From Rahnella bonaserana (GTDB lineage Bacteria > Pseudomonadota > Gammaproteobacteria > Enterobacterales > Enterobacteriaceae), in the NCBI RefSeq assembly GCF_019049675.1, contig NZ_JAFMOW010000064.1, positions 298,699 through 362,698 on the forward strand: DNA of 64,000 bases. Reading direction: 5' to 3'. This document shows, piece after piece, positions 1-8,894 of this stretch; positions within the stretch are counted from its first letter, which is position 1, and each line of letters opens with the position of its first letter. The notes beneath the pieces are model-generated. The model was not told where the DNA came from, ran no database searches, and was given only the letters and a program-made list of their open reading frames with translations. The translations under genes and the position numbers were made by a program.

Positions 1-136
1 CGCCTTTAGAGAGTTCTTCGATGGCTTTGATCAGTTCATAACCGTGAGCTGAACGTTGCTGTAAAAAATGCAGCATCAGCAGACGGATATCACCCGTTTC
101 AAACATCCTTTCGCGACGGTGTTTATGATTCATCAT
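1..136 (-). CDS. yqjI: PadR-family regulator, YqjI-like (3' part outside window)
   Basis: Reading the minus strand from an ATG at 136 gives an open frame to the window edge, about 45 residues. It begins MMNHKHRRERMFETGDIRLL and continues with the winged-helix start typical of PadR regulators (LMLHFL, then AHGYELIKAIEEL). It starts two bases after the stop of the YqjH-like reductase, so the two genes form one transcription unit. In E. coli, YqjI is a nickel-responsive PadR-type repressor of yqjH, which supports the pairing, although there the genes are divergent. The His- and Arg-rich N-terminus also suits YqjI. The rest of the protein is not visible. Confidence 0.75.
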   Translation of the reverse strand, partial: MMNHKHRRERMFETGDIRLLMLHFLQQRSAHGYELIKAIEELSKG

Positions 137-138
137 CG

Positions 139-954
139 TTACTTGTTGTGCCAGTAAGCGACACAACGCACCAGATTGGCGTCCAGTCCGCGATTTTCAA
201 CGAAGTAATCATTCAGCCCTTTAACAAATTTCCCCTCACCGGTCGCCCAGATGTAGTAATCGCTTTCCGGCAGGGACAGGCTTTTCAGCTTTTTAACCGC
301 CGCGTCATCTTCCCGATAACCATTTTGTTCTTCGCTGACAATCCATTCGATGTCGAACTCTTTTTCATCGTCTAAGTAGCTAACGCAGCTGACATCTTTC
401 ACTTTGACCAGCACGGTGACTTTCGCGGCAGACGCGGCCTGTTTCAGCTCGCGCAAACGGCGCTTCACCGCCGGAAGACCGGTTTCATCGCAGACATACA
501 ACTGCCATGCGTAAGTGGTCGGGACGATCAGTGAACCGCGCGGCCCGCCAATAATCAGTTTATCACCCGGCTTCGCGCCAGCCGCCCATTCACTGGCGAC
601 ACCGCCATCGTGAAGATAGAAATCCAGCGTCAGTTCATTGGCTTGTGCATCGAAATGCAGCGGCGTGTATTCGCGGTTAAGCGGACGCGGCCCTTCGCCC
701 CAGACAATGCCTTCGTCGGTCGCGACCGGAGGCGTGATCACATCACCGGGATTTGCCGGGAAAAACAGTTTGATGTGGTCATCAAAACCACGCGAATTAA
801 AACCTTTCAGATCGTCGCCGTTCAACACGATACGCTGGAAACAGCCAGCCACGTTTTCGCTGCTTTTAACGGTGATATGACGGAAAACCAGGTCATTTTT
901 GACGCGGACAGGCAGGTTTACGGCAGGGATTTCGTTGCGATGTTGAGTCATCAC
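139..954 (-). CDS. yqjH: NADPH-dependent ferric-siderophore reductase (siderophore-interacting family)
   Basis: 271 residues, normal for the SIP/ViuB/YqjH family. An N-terminal FAD-binding domain (about 20-130) carries the REYTPL flavin motif (residues about 94-99) and the GxKPGDKL and GGPRGS segments. A C-terminal NAD(P)H-like domain follows (YVCDETGLPAVKRRL, WATGEGKFVKGL). Such proteins reduce Fe(III) bound to siderophore in the cytoplasm and release Fe(II). The PadR regulator gene lies immediately downstream on the same strand. A 12-bp perfect palindrome sits just upstream of the start and may be the regulator's site. A Fur box and a TonB receptor lie next door, consistent with an iron role. 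Confidence 0.88.
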   Translation of the reverse strand: MMTQHRNEIPAVNLPVRVKNDLVFRHITVKSSENVAGCFQRIVLNGDDLKGFNSRGFDDHIKLFFPANPGDVITPPVATDEGIVWGEGPRPLNREYTPLHFDAQANELTLDFYLHDGGVASEWAAGAKPGDKLIIGGPRGSLIVPTTYAWQLYVCDETGLPAVKRRLRELKQAASAAKVTVLVKVKDVSCVSYLDDEKEFDIEWIVSEEQNGYREDDAAVKKLKSLSLPESDYYIWATGEGKFVKGLNDYFVENRGLDANLVRCVAYWHNK

Positions 955-983
955 GTTTTCTCTTTTGAAGTAAGGTTGAACGA

Positions 984-995
984 AAGATATATCTT
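984..995. promoter_or_regulatory. Palindrome upstream of yqjH, candidate PadR/YqjI operator
   Basis: AAGATATATCTT is a perfect 12-bp palindrome 30 bases upstream of the yqjH start. A position this close to the start and the co-transcribed PadR-family gene suggest an autoregulatory operator. Assignment to YqjI is inference. Confidence 0.4.
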
Positions 996-1132
996 AGGAC
1001 TATTTTCCGCAACCCTGAAAAACGTAAGGACACAGACATCAACCCCCGCACTTTTGTGCTCACGGTAGTTCATTCTGAGCCAGGCATTGCAAAGATTTCG
1101 TTAAGAAGCCCATTTTTATTTATCAATTTGTT

Positions 1133-1151
1133 GATAACAATTATCAGTATC
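1133..1151 (+). promoter_or_regulatory. Fur box upstream of the TonB receptor
   Basis: gataacaattatcagtatc resembles the Fur consensus GATAATGATAATCATTATC, and the match continues into an overlapping TATCATTATCATT stretch up to about 1160. It lies about 170 bases upstream of the receptor gene, so iron repression by Fur is likely. Confidence 0.65.
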
Positions 1152-1321
1152 ATTATCATTCGCACCAAGCCGAAGTGGGTAAGGACGTTAAATAAACCCA
1201 TATTTTATAAGGATAAGGGCTTTTTACGGAAGATTTGAAAGCAGATGACCAGCGCGTCTGATTTGTCGAAAGGCAGTAAATGCGAGCAGAACTTTTAAAA
1301 ATAGTGCAGGGCTAAAAACAA

Positions 1322-3742
1322 ATGTTCAAATCCTTTACACAGCAGGGTTTGGTGAAAAACGTCATTTTCATGGGGACGATTCTCACCACCACCTTTAACG
1401 TAACTGCAGCACAAGCGATTAAAGACACCACCGATCTGGCAGCCAGTAAAACGCCAGCTTCTGAAGCCATCAGGAAAAAACCGGTGGTACGTACTGCGCA
1501 GGATCTGGCGCAGAACAATGAAGAAGTGATGACGGTGACCGAAACGATGCCGGATAAAAAGCCGGGCTCGAAAACCACCATCACAGCAGCAGAAATGCAG
1601 CAAAAAGGTGGCAATAATTTCGGCACAATCATGCGTTATGAGCCGCTGATCACCGCCACCGGCTCCAGCGGCGGTTCCGGCAACGGCAAAAGCGGCTTCG
1701 ACCGTAACGGTTATACCGGCTATAACATCCGGGGTCTGGAAAGCAACCGCGTCGGCATCGATGTCGATGGCATTCCCCAGCCAAGCGCCACCGGCCGCAG
1801 CTACGCAAGCCGCGCGGGTCTGGGCACGTCCGGTATTGGCCGTGATTACATCGATCCTTACATTTACGGCCAGGTGGATATCGAATCCGGCGCCACCTCC
1901 GCTGAACGTGCCAACACCTCTATCGGCGGTGCGGTTTCCTTCCTGCCAAAATCTGCCGATGATTATCTGCGTCCGGGCAAGGAAACCTATTTCGGTTACC
2001 AGTCTGATTATGATTCTTCCGACCGCTCCTGGCACAACGGCATCACCGCCGCCGCAGGTGACGAAACCCTGCGTGGTCTGATTGCCATCAGCCGCCGCGA
2101 CGGTCAGGAAACCAGCAATAACAGCGGAACGCACGATGCGTATCCGGCAAACTGGCACTCCGACGCAGTCATGACATCCGTTATCTGGCAGCCAAATGAC
2201 GAACATAAAGTCACCGGTACGCTCGATTATTACGAAAAAGTAAACCATACCCATTACGATGCGTGGAACAGCTCAGGCAGCGCTATTCTCGGCACCGCAC
2301 AGCAGCAAAGTAATACCCGCCGCTGGGGCGCGACGCTGAAGGATGAATGGACGCCGTTCAACGATTACGTCGATGCTATTGTTTCGAAAGTGTATTACCA
2401 GTACACGCAGGCGCACGACAATACCTACATGCCGAACGCCAGTAAGCAGATGATGAACGTCTATTCCAACTATGACGTCAACACGTTCGGCGGCGAAACC
2501 AGCTGGCTGAAAACACTGGGGCGTCATGAGCTGAGCGCCGGTATCAACGGTCGTATGTCCAACACTGAACGTCCGTTCCGTGAAAGCCCGGATCAAAGCG
2601 TTTACACCACTATCATGCAGCCGGAAGCGAACAGCCGTTCTTATATTCTCGGCGGCTTCCTGCAGGACACCATGAAGTTTGACCTCGATGGCCATGATTT
2701 CTCCATCGTGCCTGCAGTACGTGTGGCGTATCAGAACACCAAAGCGAAAGATCTGTCTGACTTGTCCAACAGAACCGTTTCTGAGGGTCAGGTTTCTACC
2801 CTTTACGGCAAAGCCAATTCCGATACGCAGGTTCTCCCGTCCCTGGCGTTCACCTATGACATCACGCCTAAGCTGATGACTTACCTGCAATATCGTCGTG
2901 GTGCGCAATTCCCGGATGCCAGCCAGCTTTACGGTTCCTGGAACCTCGGTTCTTCTTATGCCGGTTCTCAGCAATACGCGCTGATCGGCAACACGGATTT
3001 GAAAACCGAGACCAGCAATAACTTCGAATGGGGTATGAAAGGTGAAGCGACTGAAGGTGTGACCTTCAAGACTTCCGTCTTCTACAACACTTACAAAAAC
3101 TTTATTGCCAACACCCGTTACAGCCGTGCGGCCAACCCGGGCATGTTCACCAATGTGCCATCCAATATTTATACGATTTATCAGGCCGAAAACCGCGATG
3201 AAGCGTTTATCTATGGTGGTGATGTGAGTACCAAAATTAACTACGGTACCTGGTTCAGCAGCGTTGACGGTCTGAGCACCACCTTCGCACTGGGGTATGC
3301 CAAGGGTGAATCTAAATCCAGCTACGATGGCGACAAATATGTGGATCTCGACAGTGTGCCGCCAATGAAATTTGTCGCTGGCGTGGCGTGGGATGATCCA
3401 TCCGGCGTGTACGGTACTGCGCTGACCGCGACGTTCGTCAAAGGCAAAAAAGCCGAAGCGACTAACCGTCAGAGCTACACCAACGCCGGTACGCCAATCA
3501 CGGGTTCCACCACCGAATACATGAACGTACCGGGCTACGGTATGGTTGATGCAACGGCGTACTGGAAAGTCGCGAAGAACGTGAAACTCAGCGGTGGCGT
3601 TTACAACATCACCGACCGCAAATACTGGGATTACCTGAGCAGTCGTACTCTGACTGATACCACCAATCAGGATGAATACAACAAAGCGCTGGCCGTGATG
3701 CCTGGTCGCAGCTTCCAGCTGGGCGTTAATGTTGATTTCTAA
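1322..3742 (+). CDS. TonB-dependent outer-membrane receptor, haem/haemoglobin type
   Basis: 806 residues. A signal peptide (about 1-32, ending TAAQA) is followed by a TonB-box-like segment EEVMTVTE (about 60-67), a plug domain and a 22-strand beta-barrel ending in FQLGVNVDF with the usual terminal aromatic. The plug motif YNIRGLESNRVGIDVDGIPQ is characteristic of the haemoglobin/haem/transferrin receptor group (HasR, PhuR, HmuR). It would take up an iron source, probably haem, across the outer membrane with TonB energy. No haem permease or haem oxygenase genes lie beside it, so the substrate is inferred from family alone. The Fur box upstream supports iron-repressed expression, and a strong terminator follows. 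Confidence 0.8.
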   Translation: MFKSFTQQGLVKNVIFMGTILTTTFNVTAAQAIKDTTDLAASKTPASEAIRKKPVVRTAQDLAQNNEEVMTVTETMPDKKPGSKTTITAAEMQQKGGNNFGTIMRYEPLITATGSSGGSGNGKSGFDRNGYTGYNIRGLESNRVGIDVDGIPQPSATGRSYASRAGLGTSGIGRDYIDPYIYGQVDIESGATSAERANTSIGGAVSFLPKSADDYLRPGKETYFGYQSDYDSSDRSWHNGITAAAGDETLRGLIAISRRDGQETSNNSGTHDAYPANWHSDAVMTSVIWQPNDEHKVTGTLDYYEKVNHTHYDAWNSSGSAILGTAQQQSNTRRWGATLKDEWTPFNDYVDAIVSKVYYQYTQAHDNTYMPNASKQMMNVYSNYDVNTFGGETSWLKTLGRHELSAGINGRMSNTERPFRESPDQSVYTTIMQPEANSRSYILGGFLQDTMKFDLDGHDFSIVPAVRVAYQNTKAKDLSDLSNRTVSEGQVSTLYGKANSDTQVLPSLAFTYDITPKLMTYLQYRRGAQFPDASQLYGSWNLGSSYAGSQQYALIGNTDLKTETSNNFEWGMKGEATEGVTFKTSVFYNTYKNFIANTRYSRAANPGMFTNVPSNIYTIYQAENRDEAFIYGGDVSTKINYGTWFSSVDGLSTTFALGYAKGESKSSYDGDKYVDLDSVPPMKFVAGVAWDDPSGVYGTALTATFVKGKKAEATNRQSYTNAGTPITGSTTEYMNVPGYGMVDATAYWKVAKNVKLSGGVYNITDRKYWDYLSSRTLTDTTNQDEYNKALAVMPGRSFQLGVNVDF

Positions 3743-3775
3743 CATCAGACGTTAATACAGCCGTTTAATCACAAC

Positions 3776-3804
3776 AGCGTCATGTGCAAACATGGCGCTT
3801 TTTT
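3776..3804 (+). terminator. Rho-independent terminator of the TonB receptor gene
   Basis: A 10-bp stem AGCGTCATGT/ACATGGCGCT (one G-T pair) with a GCAA tetraloop is followed by six T residues, 34 bases after the receptor stop codon. Confidence 0.85.
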
Positions 3805-4029
3805 ATTTCCTTGCTGTCCTCCCGCACGTTTACGTCAATGCCCGTCAGCCAGAATGAGCCTCAACCGTCACGTTTTAACTGAGATCCCCGCCTTCCCTGC
3901 TGAGCTGAACCCGCTGACCGGCGCTTAGCAGCAGGTGCTCAGGTCTGGTCGTGTACGCCACGCGGTCAGGTTTATCGTGTAAACTGAAAGCCAGAACCTG
4001 CAATGTCTGTAATCTGAGGAGTCATCAGA

Positions 4030-4416
4030 ATGAATAAAGAACTCAACGAATTCGAACGTTTTGTTATTGAAAATAAAGGGACGGAGCGCCCTTATACCGG
4101 TGAATATAATGAGCACTTTTCACCGGGCCGTTATGTCTGCAAAAGATGTTCTGCGCCGCTGTATTCGTCAGAACATAAGTTTGAATCTCACTGCGGCTGG
4201 CCCGCTTTTGATGATGAAATTCCGGGTGCGGTTGAGCGCGTGCCTGATGCCGATGGCCGCAGAACCGAAATTGTCTGTGCCAACTGTAAGGCGCATCTGG
4301 GGCATGTCTTTGAGGGAGAATATTTAACCGAGAAGAATCTGCGTCACTGTGTGAACTCCGTTTCAATGGTCTTTGAAAGCGCAGACGAGCAAGGTAATTA
4401 TCACCCGGCAGAATAG
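4030..4416 (+). CDS. MsrB-type methionine-R-sulfoxide reductase
   Basis: 128 residues forming a single SelR/MsrB domain. Two CxxC pairs (C37/C40 and C83/C86) match the structural zinc site. The catalytic cysteine is C107 in RHCVNSVSM, equivalent to RYCINSASL in classical MsrB. The segments GTERPYTGEY and FESHCGWPAF are also family signatures. The enzyme reduces methionine-R-sulfoxide in the cytosol using thioredoxin; there is no signal peptide. The sequence departs from E. coli MsrB at several conserved positions (V-N-S-V instead of I-N-S-A), so it may be a second, accessory MsrB. A good ribosome site (GAGGAG) precedes the ATG. No operon partner is visible. Confidence 0.85.
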   Translation: MNKELNEFERFVIENKGTERPYTGEYNEHFSPGRYVCKRCSAPLYSSEHKFESHCGWPAFDDEIPGAVERVPDADGRRTEIVCANCKAHLGHVFEGEYLTEKNLRHCVNSVSMVFESADEQGNYHPAE

Positions 4417-4610
4417 GAAGCTATCTCCACCGCCGGTTACAACCCGTCTTACAGGAACAAGAGGCGGCCTGAACTACAGAAGTGAATGGCCAGGCCCGAT
4501 GTTTCTGTAAGCCCCGGAGCGATATCTTTCGACCATTCTTCTGCTTATCTACTCCTGTACACTGTGCTGCCAGTGACAGACAGATCCTGACCGGGCGGTA
4601 CATCTTATGA

Positions 4611-5558
4611 TTAAAAACCAAATCGTGGACTGTATTCAGGCGCATACCCTTCTGATTTTAAACACGCATAAAAATTGATTAATCCCGGCCTTGAGGTTGC
4701 GACAAAAACTTCTCCCCCAGGAAGGAAGAATATAGGTTTGTCATTAACATCAAATCCTGGACTAAATGGATTCCCCGTTTCATCGTTGTGCCAGATTAAC
4801 TTACCCCCGGAATACCCCAGAACTTTTACTTCCCTGTTCAGGGCATCTGCGATCCTTTCACCAAAAAAGTGCATGTTTCCTTTGTTAACATCTTCTTTTT
4901 TATTACAAAAACTCTTTGGTGAAAGAAAATCAAGGTTAAATTTCCCTCTCATAAGTATTGGAGGGGAAGTCAGCGGCCTGATATTGTAACTTTGATTAAC
5001 CCTCGGGATAATCGCGAAGAGATCATAGTCTGCTGTTATCGGCTGTATGTTACTTGCAGTAGCCCCAAATTCAGGAGGGTTTGTCATCACTTTAACAGGA
5101 TTATTTTTTTCATCAAAAACGCCACCGGCATCATTAATAAAGAAATCGTATGTTCCATTAGGATAATTTGCTGAATATCGCCCCTGGCTACAACGTGTCA
5201 TTTTTTTACTTTCTATTAATTCTTTAATCCTTGCGTTGTTAATAATTAAGTTTACTGCTTTAGCCCCTTTCACTTTTGATTCATTAATGTAATTGCGATG
5301 CTTTTGTTCTAAATGAAGCGGGCTTTTTGAATATTTTATATCTTCAGTAATGAAACCCGCCGTGGGGCCGGCCGGGCTGGACTTCGCCTTGACATGAAAA
5401 TTTTTTGAAGGAAATCCGTCGTTAAGCAGTGCAAAACTCAGCGCGTTTGGTGATCTCACTCCTATAACTATTTTGTATCGATTGGCTACCGTCTTAAAGG
5501 CTGACCCGTATAATAAATTTGTGTGTGAATTTGTGTGTGATAGTTTTCGATTTAACAT
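4611..5558 (-). CDS. ExoY/CyaA-like nucleotidyl cyclase toxin homologue
   Basis: 315 residues that can be aligned by eye with the catalytic domain of Bordetella CyaA, B. anthracis edema factor and Pseudomonas ExoY. K52 and K59, in SKNFHVKAKSS, match the ATP-binding lysines K58/K65 of CyaA with identical spacing. D177 and D179 in ITADYDLFAIIP match the metal ligands D188/D190. H257 and N263 in WHNDETGNPF match H298/N304. The family makes cAMP or cGMP inside a host cell after activation by calmodulin or actin. No signal peptide, pore domain or RTX repeats are present, so it would need a secretion system, or may act otherwise. The gene is AT-rich compared with its neighbours and stands alone, which suggests horizontal acquisition. 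Start ATG at 5558 with a weak AAAGAG site. Confidence 0.82.
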   Translation of the reverse strand: MLNRKLSHTNSHTNLLYGSAFKTVANRYKIVIGVRSPNALSFALLNDGFPSKNFHVKAKSSPAGPTAGFITEDIKYSKSPLHLEQKHRNYINESKVKGAKAVNLIINNARIKELIESKKMTRCSQGRYSANYPNGTYDFFINDAGGVFDEKNNPVKVMTNPPEFGATASNIQPITADYDLFAIIPRVNQSYNIRPLTSPPILMRGKFNLDFLSPKSFCNKKEDVNKGNMHFFGERIADALNREVKVLGYSGGKLIWHNDETGNPFSPGFDVNDKPIFFLPGGEVFVATSRPGLINFYACLKSEGYAPEYSPRFGF

Positions 5559-6290
5559 GGCATTAACTCTTTATTAAGATATTGATGTTTTTATTAAAAA
5601 ATTCATCTGAATTTGATAAGGATTTTTATTTACTCGCCGCGAAGTTATGAATAAAACGCGAATGAATGGCTCCGCTTAATTTTAACAGGACTCTGACAGC
5701 GAAGGACTTTTTCATAAAATGGTGCATTTTTAATAAATCAGTCATCATGAAACGTTTCCCGCCCAATGACTGAATGACTCTTTTAATTATTATCGACCTC
5801 AGCAGAAAGGGGGTCAAGAATATAATCCTTTTTCCATCGACACTTCGCCCGGTGGCAGAATCAATGTTAATCCCTATATATTTATACGGTGAATACTTCA
5901 CGTTACCCGGCAACGTCCGCTGACAGGAAAACGCGCAGTAAATTCGCGCCGGCCGTTATCCGCAGCAACCCTTCTGCGTTCTGCGATAAAGCTATCAGTA
6001 GCGGCGCTACGACACACTTTCATTGTCCATTGAGCCTCCCTCGCGGTAACCTATTGAAACCGCTCTGTTTACTGATTTATTTTCAGCAAGGCAGGAAGGG
6101 TTAGAATAAAGCCCCTATTTTTTAAGGTGAATAATTATTTTTTGGTGTAATCGTCATTCTCTTACTAACATTAAGGCAGCTAATGTAATCGTGCGATCAT
6201 CCGCTGATATTAGCCACGGCAGGCAGTGATTATGATGGTATTAACCGCCATCTGACCATCAAAAGTATGGCGATACATGGAGATATCAAA
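5559..6290. other. AT-rich intergenic region without a convincing gene
   Basis: About 730 bases between the cyclase gene and the membrane-protein gene. A 95-codon open frame on the minus strand (5626-5913) shows no recognisable domain, and its start overlaps a repeated element at 5873-5907, so it is not called. The stretch is probably degraded accessory DNA plus promoters. Confidence 0.5.
5873..5907 (+). repeat. Copy 1 of a 35-bp intergenic repeat
   Basis: Twenty-nine of 35 bases match 18325-18359 without gaps, including an identical 18-base core TATATTTATACGGTGAAT. Both copies are intergenic. It is loosely reminiscent of the short intergenic repeats scattered in Serratia, Yersinia and Photorhabdus genomes (from memory, unverified). 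Confidence 0.55.
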
Positions 6291-7313
6291 ATGACAGAAC
6301 ATCAACAACCTACCACTGAAATTTATAATGAAACGTTGATTGAGCCAGTTAACAGAGTGCCGCTTAAACGTATTTCATGGAGTGCTATTTTTGCCGGCGT
6401 CATTATTTCAATGGTGGTTTATTTGTTACTGGCAATATTAGGGACAGCCATCGGAGCCAGTACCATTGATCCGCTGAAAGAGCAAAACCCACTCGATGGA
6501 TTAGGGAAGGGAGCGGCCATCTGGACAGGCATCAGCATGTTGATTTCCATTGCGGCCGGGGCCTATGCCAGCGGGCGACTGGCTCAGCGTGAAGGTGCTC
6601 TGCATGGCGTATTAATGTTTGGGGTGAACACCTTAATTTGCACCTGGTTCCTGATTGTGGTCGTCAACAATGCGGTCAGCGGTGCAGCCAGTGTTGTGGG
6701 ATCCGGACTACAAACGTTAGGCAGTGGAATATCTGCCGCCGCGCCACCGGTTACTCAAATGGTTAAAGACAAGTTGGGAGAAAATAATATTAATCTCGAC
6801 AGTCTGCAGAATGAACTTGAAACCACTCTGCGCCAGACCGGCAAACCAGAACTACAACCTGAGAATCTGCAAAATAAAGCCGAGAATGAGGCTGATAATG
6901 CACAAAATCAGGCAGCTGATACCGCCAACCATCCGCAAACAGCCGATACGGATATCACTAATTTTATTAAAGGTTTAATTAGTCGTAATGCTGATACATT
7001 CCAGGCAGCTGACCGTGACGCGTTGAAAAATATCATCAAGGCCCGTACCGGAAAAAGCGATCAGGAAGTCGATCAGATTGTCAGCCAGGCTGAAAAAACC
7101 TATCAGCAGGCCCGTGCGAAATATGAAGAACTGAAACAACAAGCTGAGCAGAAAGCCCGCGAAGCCGCTGAAAAAGCAGCTGCTGCAACGGCGAAAGCCA
7201 GCTGGTTTACCTTTGTGATGTTAGTGATTGAAGCCATTCTGGCGGGCTTTATGGGCATGCTGGGGCGCCGTACTCAACCCCGTGCTGTTTATACCCATCA
7301 GCGCCCGTTGTAA
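6291..7313 (+). CDS. Membrane protein with central coiled coil (unknown function)
   Basis: 340 residues from the ATG at 6291, chosen because GGAGA lies seven bases upstream; an ATG at 6267 is in frame but lacks such a site. There are probably four membrane segments: about 30-53, 75-92 (glycine-rich AAGAYASGRLAQ) and 105-125 near the N-terminus, and one near 308-330 in the C-terminal part. The middle (about 150-305) is polar, Gln/Glu/Ala/Lys-rich and predicted coiled coil, with several NKAENEADNAQNQAADTAN-like stretches. I do not recognise the family beyond a likeness to uncharacterised enteric inner-membrane proteins. It is monocistronic, with a strong terminator immediately downstream. Confidence 0.75.
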   Translation: MTEHQQPTTEIYNETLIEPVNRVPLKRISWSAIFAGVIISMVVYLLLAILGTAIGASTIDPLKEQNPLDGLGKGAAIWTGISMLISIAAGAYASGRLAQREGALHGVLMFGVNTLICTWFLIVVVNNAVSGAASVVGSGLQTLGSGISAAAPPVTQMVKDKLGENNINLDSLQNELETTLRQTGKPELQPENLQNKAENEADNAQNQAADTANHPQTADTDITNFIKGLISRNADTFQAADRDALKNIIKARTGKSDQEVDQIVSQAEKTYQQARAKYEELKQQAEQKAREAAEKAAAATAKASWFTFVMLVIEAILAGFMGMLGRRTQPRAVYTHQRPL

Positions 7314-7347
7314 TGACAGCCTCATAAATGTCCTGATGTAAAACACG

Positions 7348-7377
7348 GGAGGAGATAGCGATATCTCCTCCTTTTTT
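7348..7377 (+). terminator. Rho-independent terminator
   Basis: A perfect 10-bp stem GGAGGAGATA/TATCTCCTCC with a GCGA loop is followed by TTTTTT, 35 bases after the membrane-protein gene. Confidence 0.9.
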
Positions 7378-7511
7378 ATTCAGTCCCGGAAGCTGCTTAA
7401 CCTGCCCTTTTTCCTCCCATGCTCCTTCTCGTTTTGTTTTCGCTGACCCGCTCGCCTCACTCAACAAAGAGATGCTCTTCAAGAAAAATGATACTTTGAT
7501 CACACTCCAAA

Positions 7512-7529
7512 AATGTTAACGTTAACATT
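7512..7529. promoter_or_regulatory. csc operator O1 (LacI-family palindrome)
   Basis: AATGTTAACGTTAACATT is a perfect 18-bp palindrome with the central CG typical of LacI-family operators. It lies about 100 bases upstream of cscB. The LacI-type gene cscR of the same cluster is the obvious ligand-responsive repressor (inference). Confidence 0.75.
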
Positions 7530-7577
7530 CGTGATTAACATCATAATTCTGGCTTTATGAATCTTTGAAAACTGAGA

Positions 7578-7591
7578 TGTTAACGTTAACA
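7578..7591. promoter_or_regulatory. csc operator O2 (LacI-family palindrome)
   Basis: TGTTAACGTTAACA repeats the 14-bp core of the palindrome at 7512-7529, with centres 64 bp apart (about six helical turns), a spacing compatible with repressor looping. It lies 37 bases upstream of the cscB start. Confidence 0.75.
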
Positions 7592-7628
7592 ATATGACTC
7601 CTTGTGACGATTCAAACCCGGACATGCC

Positions 7629-8894
7629 ATGAAAAACAGTCAACGAAGTCATTACGCATTGCTGAGTGGTTTACTTTTTTCCTTTTTCTACACCTGGTCT
7701 TCCGCCTTTTCGCTTATCTCACTGTGGCTGAGCCAAAAGGTCGGGCTGAAAGGCACTGAAACAGGCTTGTTTTTTTCCGCCGTCGCGTTGACCGCGCTTT
7801 GTGCACAGCCTCTGTACGGTTTCATTCAGGACAAACTGGGGTTGCGTAAAAACCTGCTCTGGTTTCTGGGGTTTCTGTTACTCATCAGCGGGCCGTTCTT
7901 TATTTTCGTTTTTGCGCCGCTGCTGAAGATTAGTATTTTGTCAGGCGCTGTGGCGGGCGGTTTGTATGTCGGTGCGACTTTTTTTGCCGGGATCGGTGCG
8001 TTGGAGTCTTACACCGAGCGCGTCAGTCGTATTCTTGGATTTGAGTTCGGTAAAGCCAGAATGTGGGGTTCACTGGGCTGGGCGGTCGCAACCTTCTTTG
8101 CCGGGATGCTGTTTAATATCAATCCCAACCTTAACTTCTGGATGGCTTCCTGTTCGGCTGCCATTTTTCTGCTGCTGCTGTGGCAACTTCGTGAGGTGAA
8201 AACGGATGCCCTGAGCCAGCTCGAATACGGCAAGTCCAGCACCCTGACGCTCAGCGATGCCATGACCCTGTTTCGCCTCCCGCGATTCTGGGCGCTGATT
8301 GTTTTTGTTACCGGCGTCAGCGTTTACAACGTCTACGACCAGCAATTTCCGGTGTATTTCGCGTCACTGTTTTCTGATGTCCGCCACGGCAACGAGATGT
8401 ACGGTTTCCTTAACTCTTTCCAGGTGTTTCTGGAAGCGGGCGGCATGTTCCTCGCCCCTTTTGTCGTCAACAAAATCGGGGCGAAAAACGGATTGCTGCT
8501 GAGTGGAACGATTATGGCACTGCGCGTTTTTGGTTCCGGCCTCGCAGCCGATGCGGTCACCATTTCCTGCATGAAATTGCTGCACGCTGTTGAGCTGCCC
8601 ATCCTGCTGATTGCGATGTTTAAATATATTACCACCCGCTTTGACCCGCGCCTTTCCGCCACACTTTATCTGGTGGGATTCCAGTTCATTACGCAAGTCT
8701 GCGCCAGTGTGTTATCGCCGCTGGCCGGTCACGGCTACGACCTGCTGGGCTTTGCTGACACCTACATGATCATGGGGACACTGGTACTGGTCCTCACCCT
8801 CCTTTCCGTTTTCCTGCTGACCGGCGAAAAAAGCCAGGCTCCGCCTTCCCCGACAGCAAAACATTTGCTTCTGAATAAAAGTGAGATGGTATGA
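7629..8894 (+). CDS. cscB: Sucrose:H+ symporter, LacY-type MFS
   Basis: 421 residues, 12 predicted membrane helices. It belongs to the oligosaccharide:H+ symporter (LacY/CscB) group: an N-terminus rich in aromatics (GLLFSFFYTWSSAFSLISLWL), the inter-helix loop QDKLGLRKNLLW, and SYTERVSRILGFEFGKARMWGSLGWA near helices 4-5. It imports unphosphorylated sucrose across the inner membrane with a proton. It overlaps cscA by four bases (ATGA), so the two are translationally coupled. Two LacI-type operators upstream indicate induction by sucrose or its products through CscR. Raffinose permease RafB is the nearest alternative, but the adjacent invertase and fructokinase point to sucrose. Confidence 0.88.
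   Translation: MKNSQRSHYALLSGLLFSFFYTWSSAFSLISLWLSQKVGLKGTETGLFFSAVALTALCAQPLYGFIQDKLGLRKNLLWFLGFLLLISGPFFIFVFAPLLKISILSGAVAGGLYVGATFFAGIGALESYTERVSRILGFEFGKARMWGSLGWAVATFFAGMLFNINPNLNFWMASCSAAIFLLLLWQLREVKTDALSQLEYGKSSTLTLSDAMTLFRLPRFWALIVFVTGVSVYNVYDQQFPVYFASLFSDVRHGNEMYGFLNSFQVFLEAGGMFLAPFVVNKIGAKNGLLLSGTIMALRVFGSGLAADAVTISCMKLLHAVELPILLIAMFKYITTRFDPRLSATLYLVGFQFITQVCASVLSPLAGHGYDLLGFADTYMIMGTLVLVLTLLSVFLLTGEKSQAPPSPTAKHLLLNKSEMV

Noticed and set aside
2273..3745. 490-codon open frame opposite the TonB receptor
   Set aside because: It is the antisense of a well-supported receptor gene; composition is that of a shadow frame.
4421..4645. 74-codon open frame after the msrB-like gene
   Set aside because: Overlaps the cyclase 3' end and shows no family likeness.
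5626..5913. 95-codon minus-strand open frame next to the cyclase gene
   Set aside because: No recognisable domain, no good ribosome site, and its start overlaps the repeat at 5873-5907.
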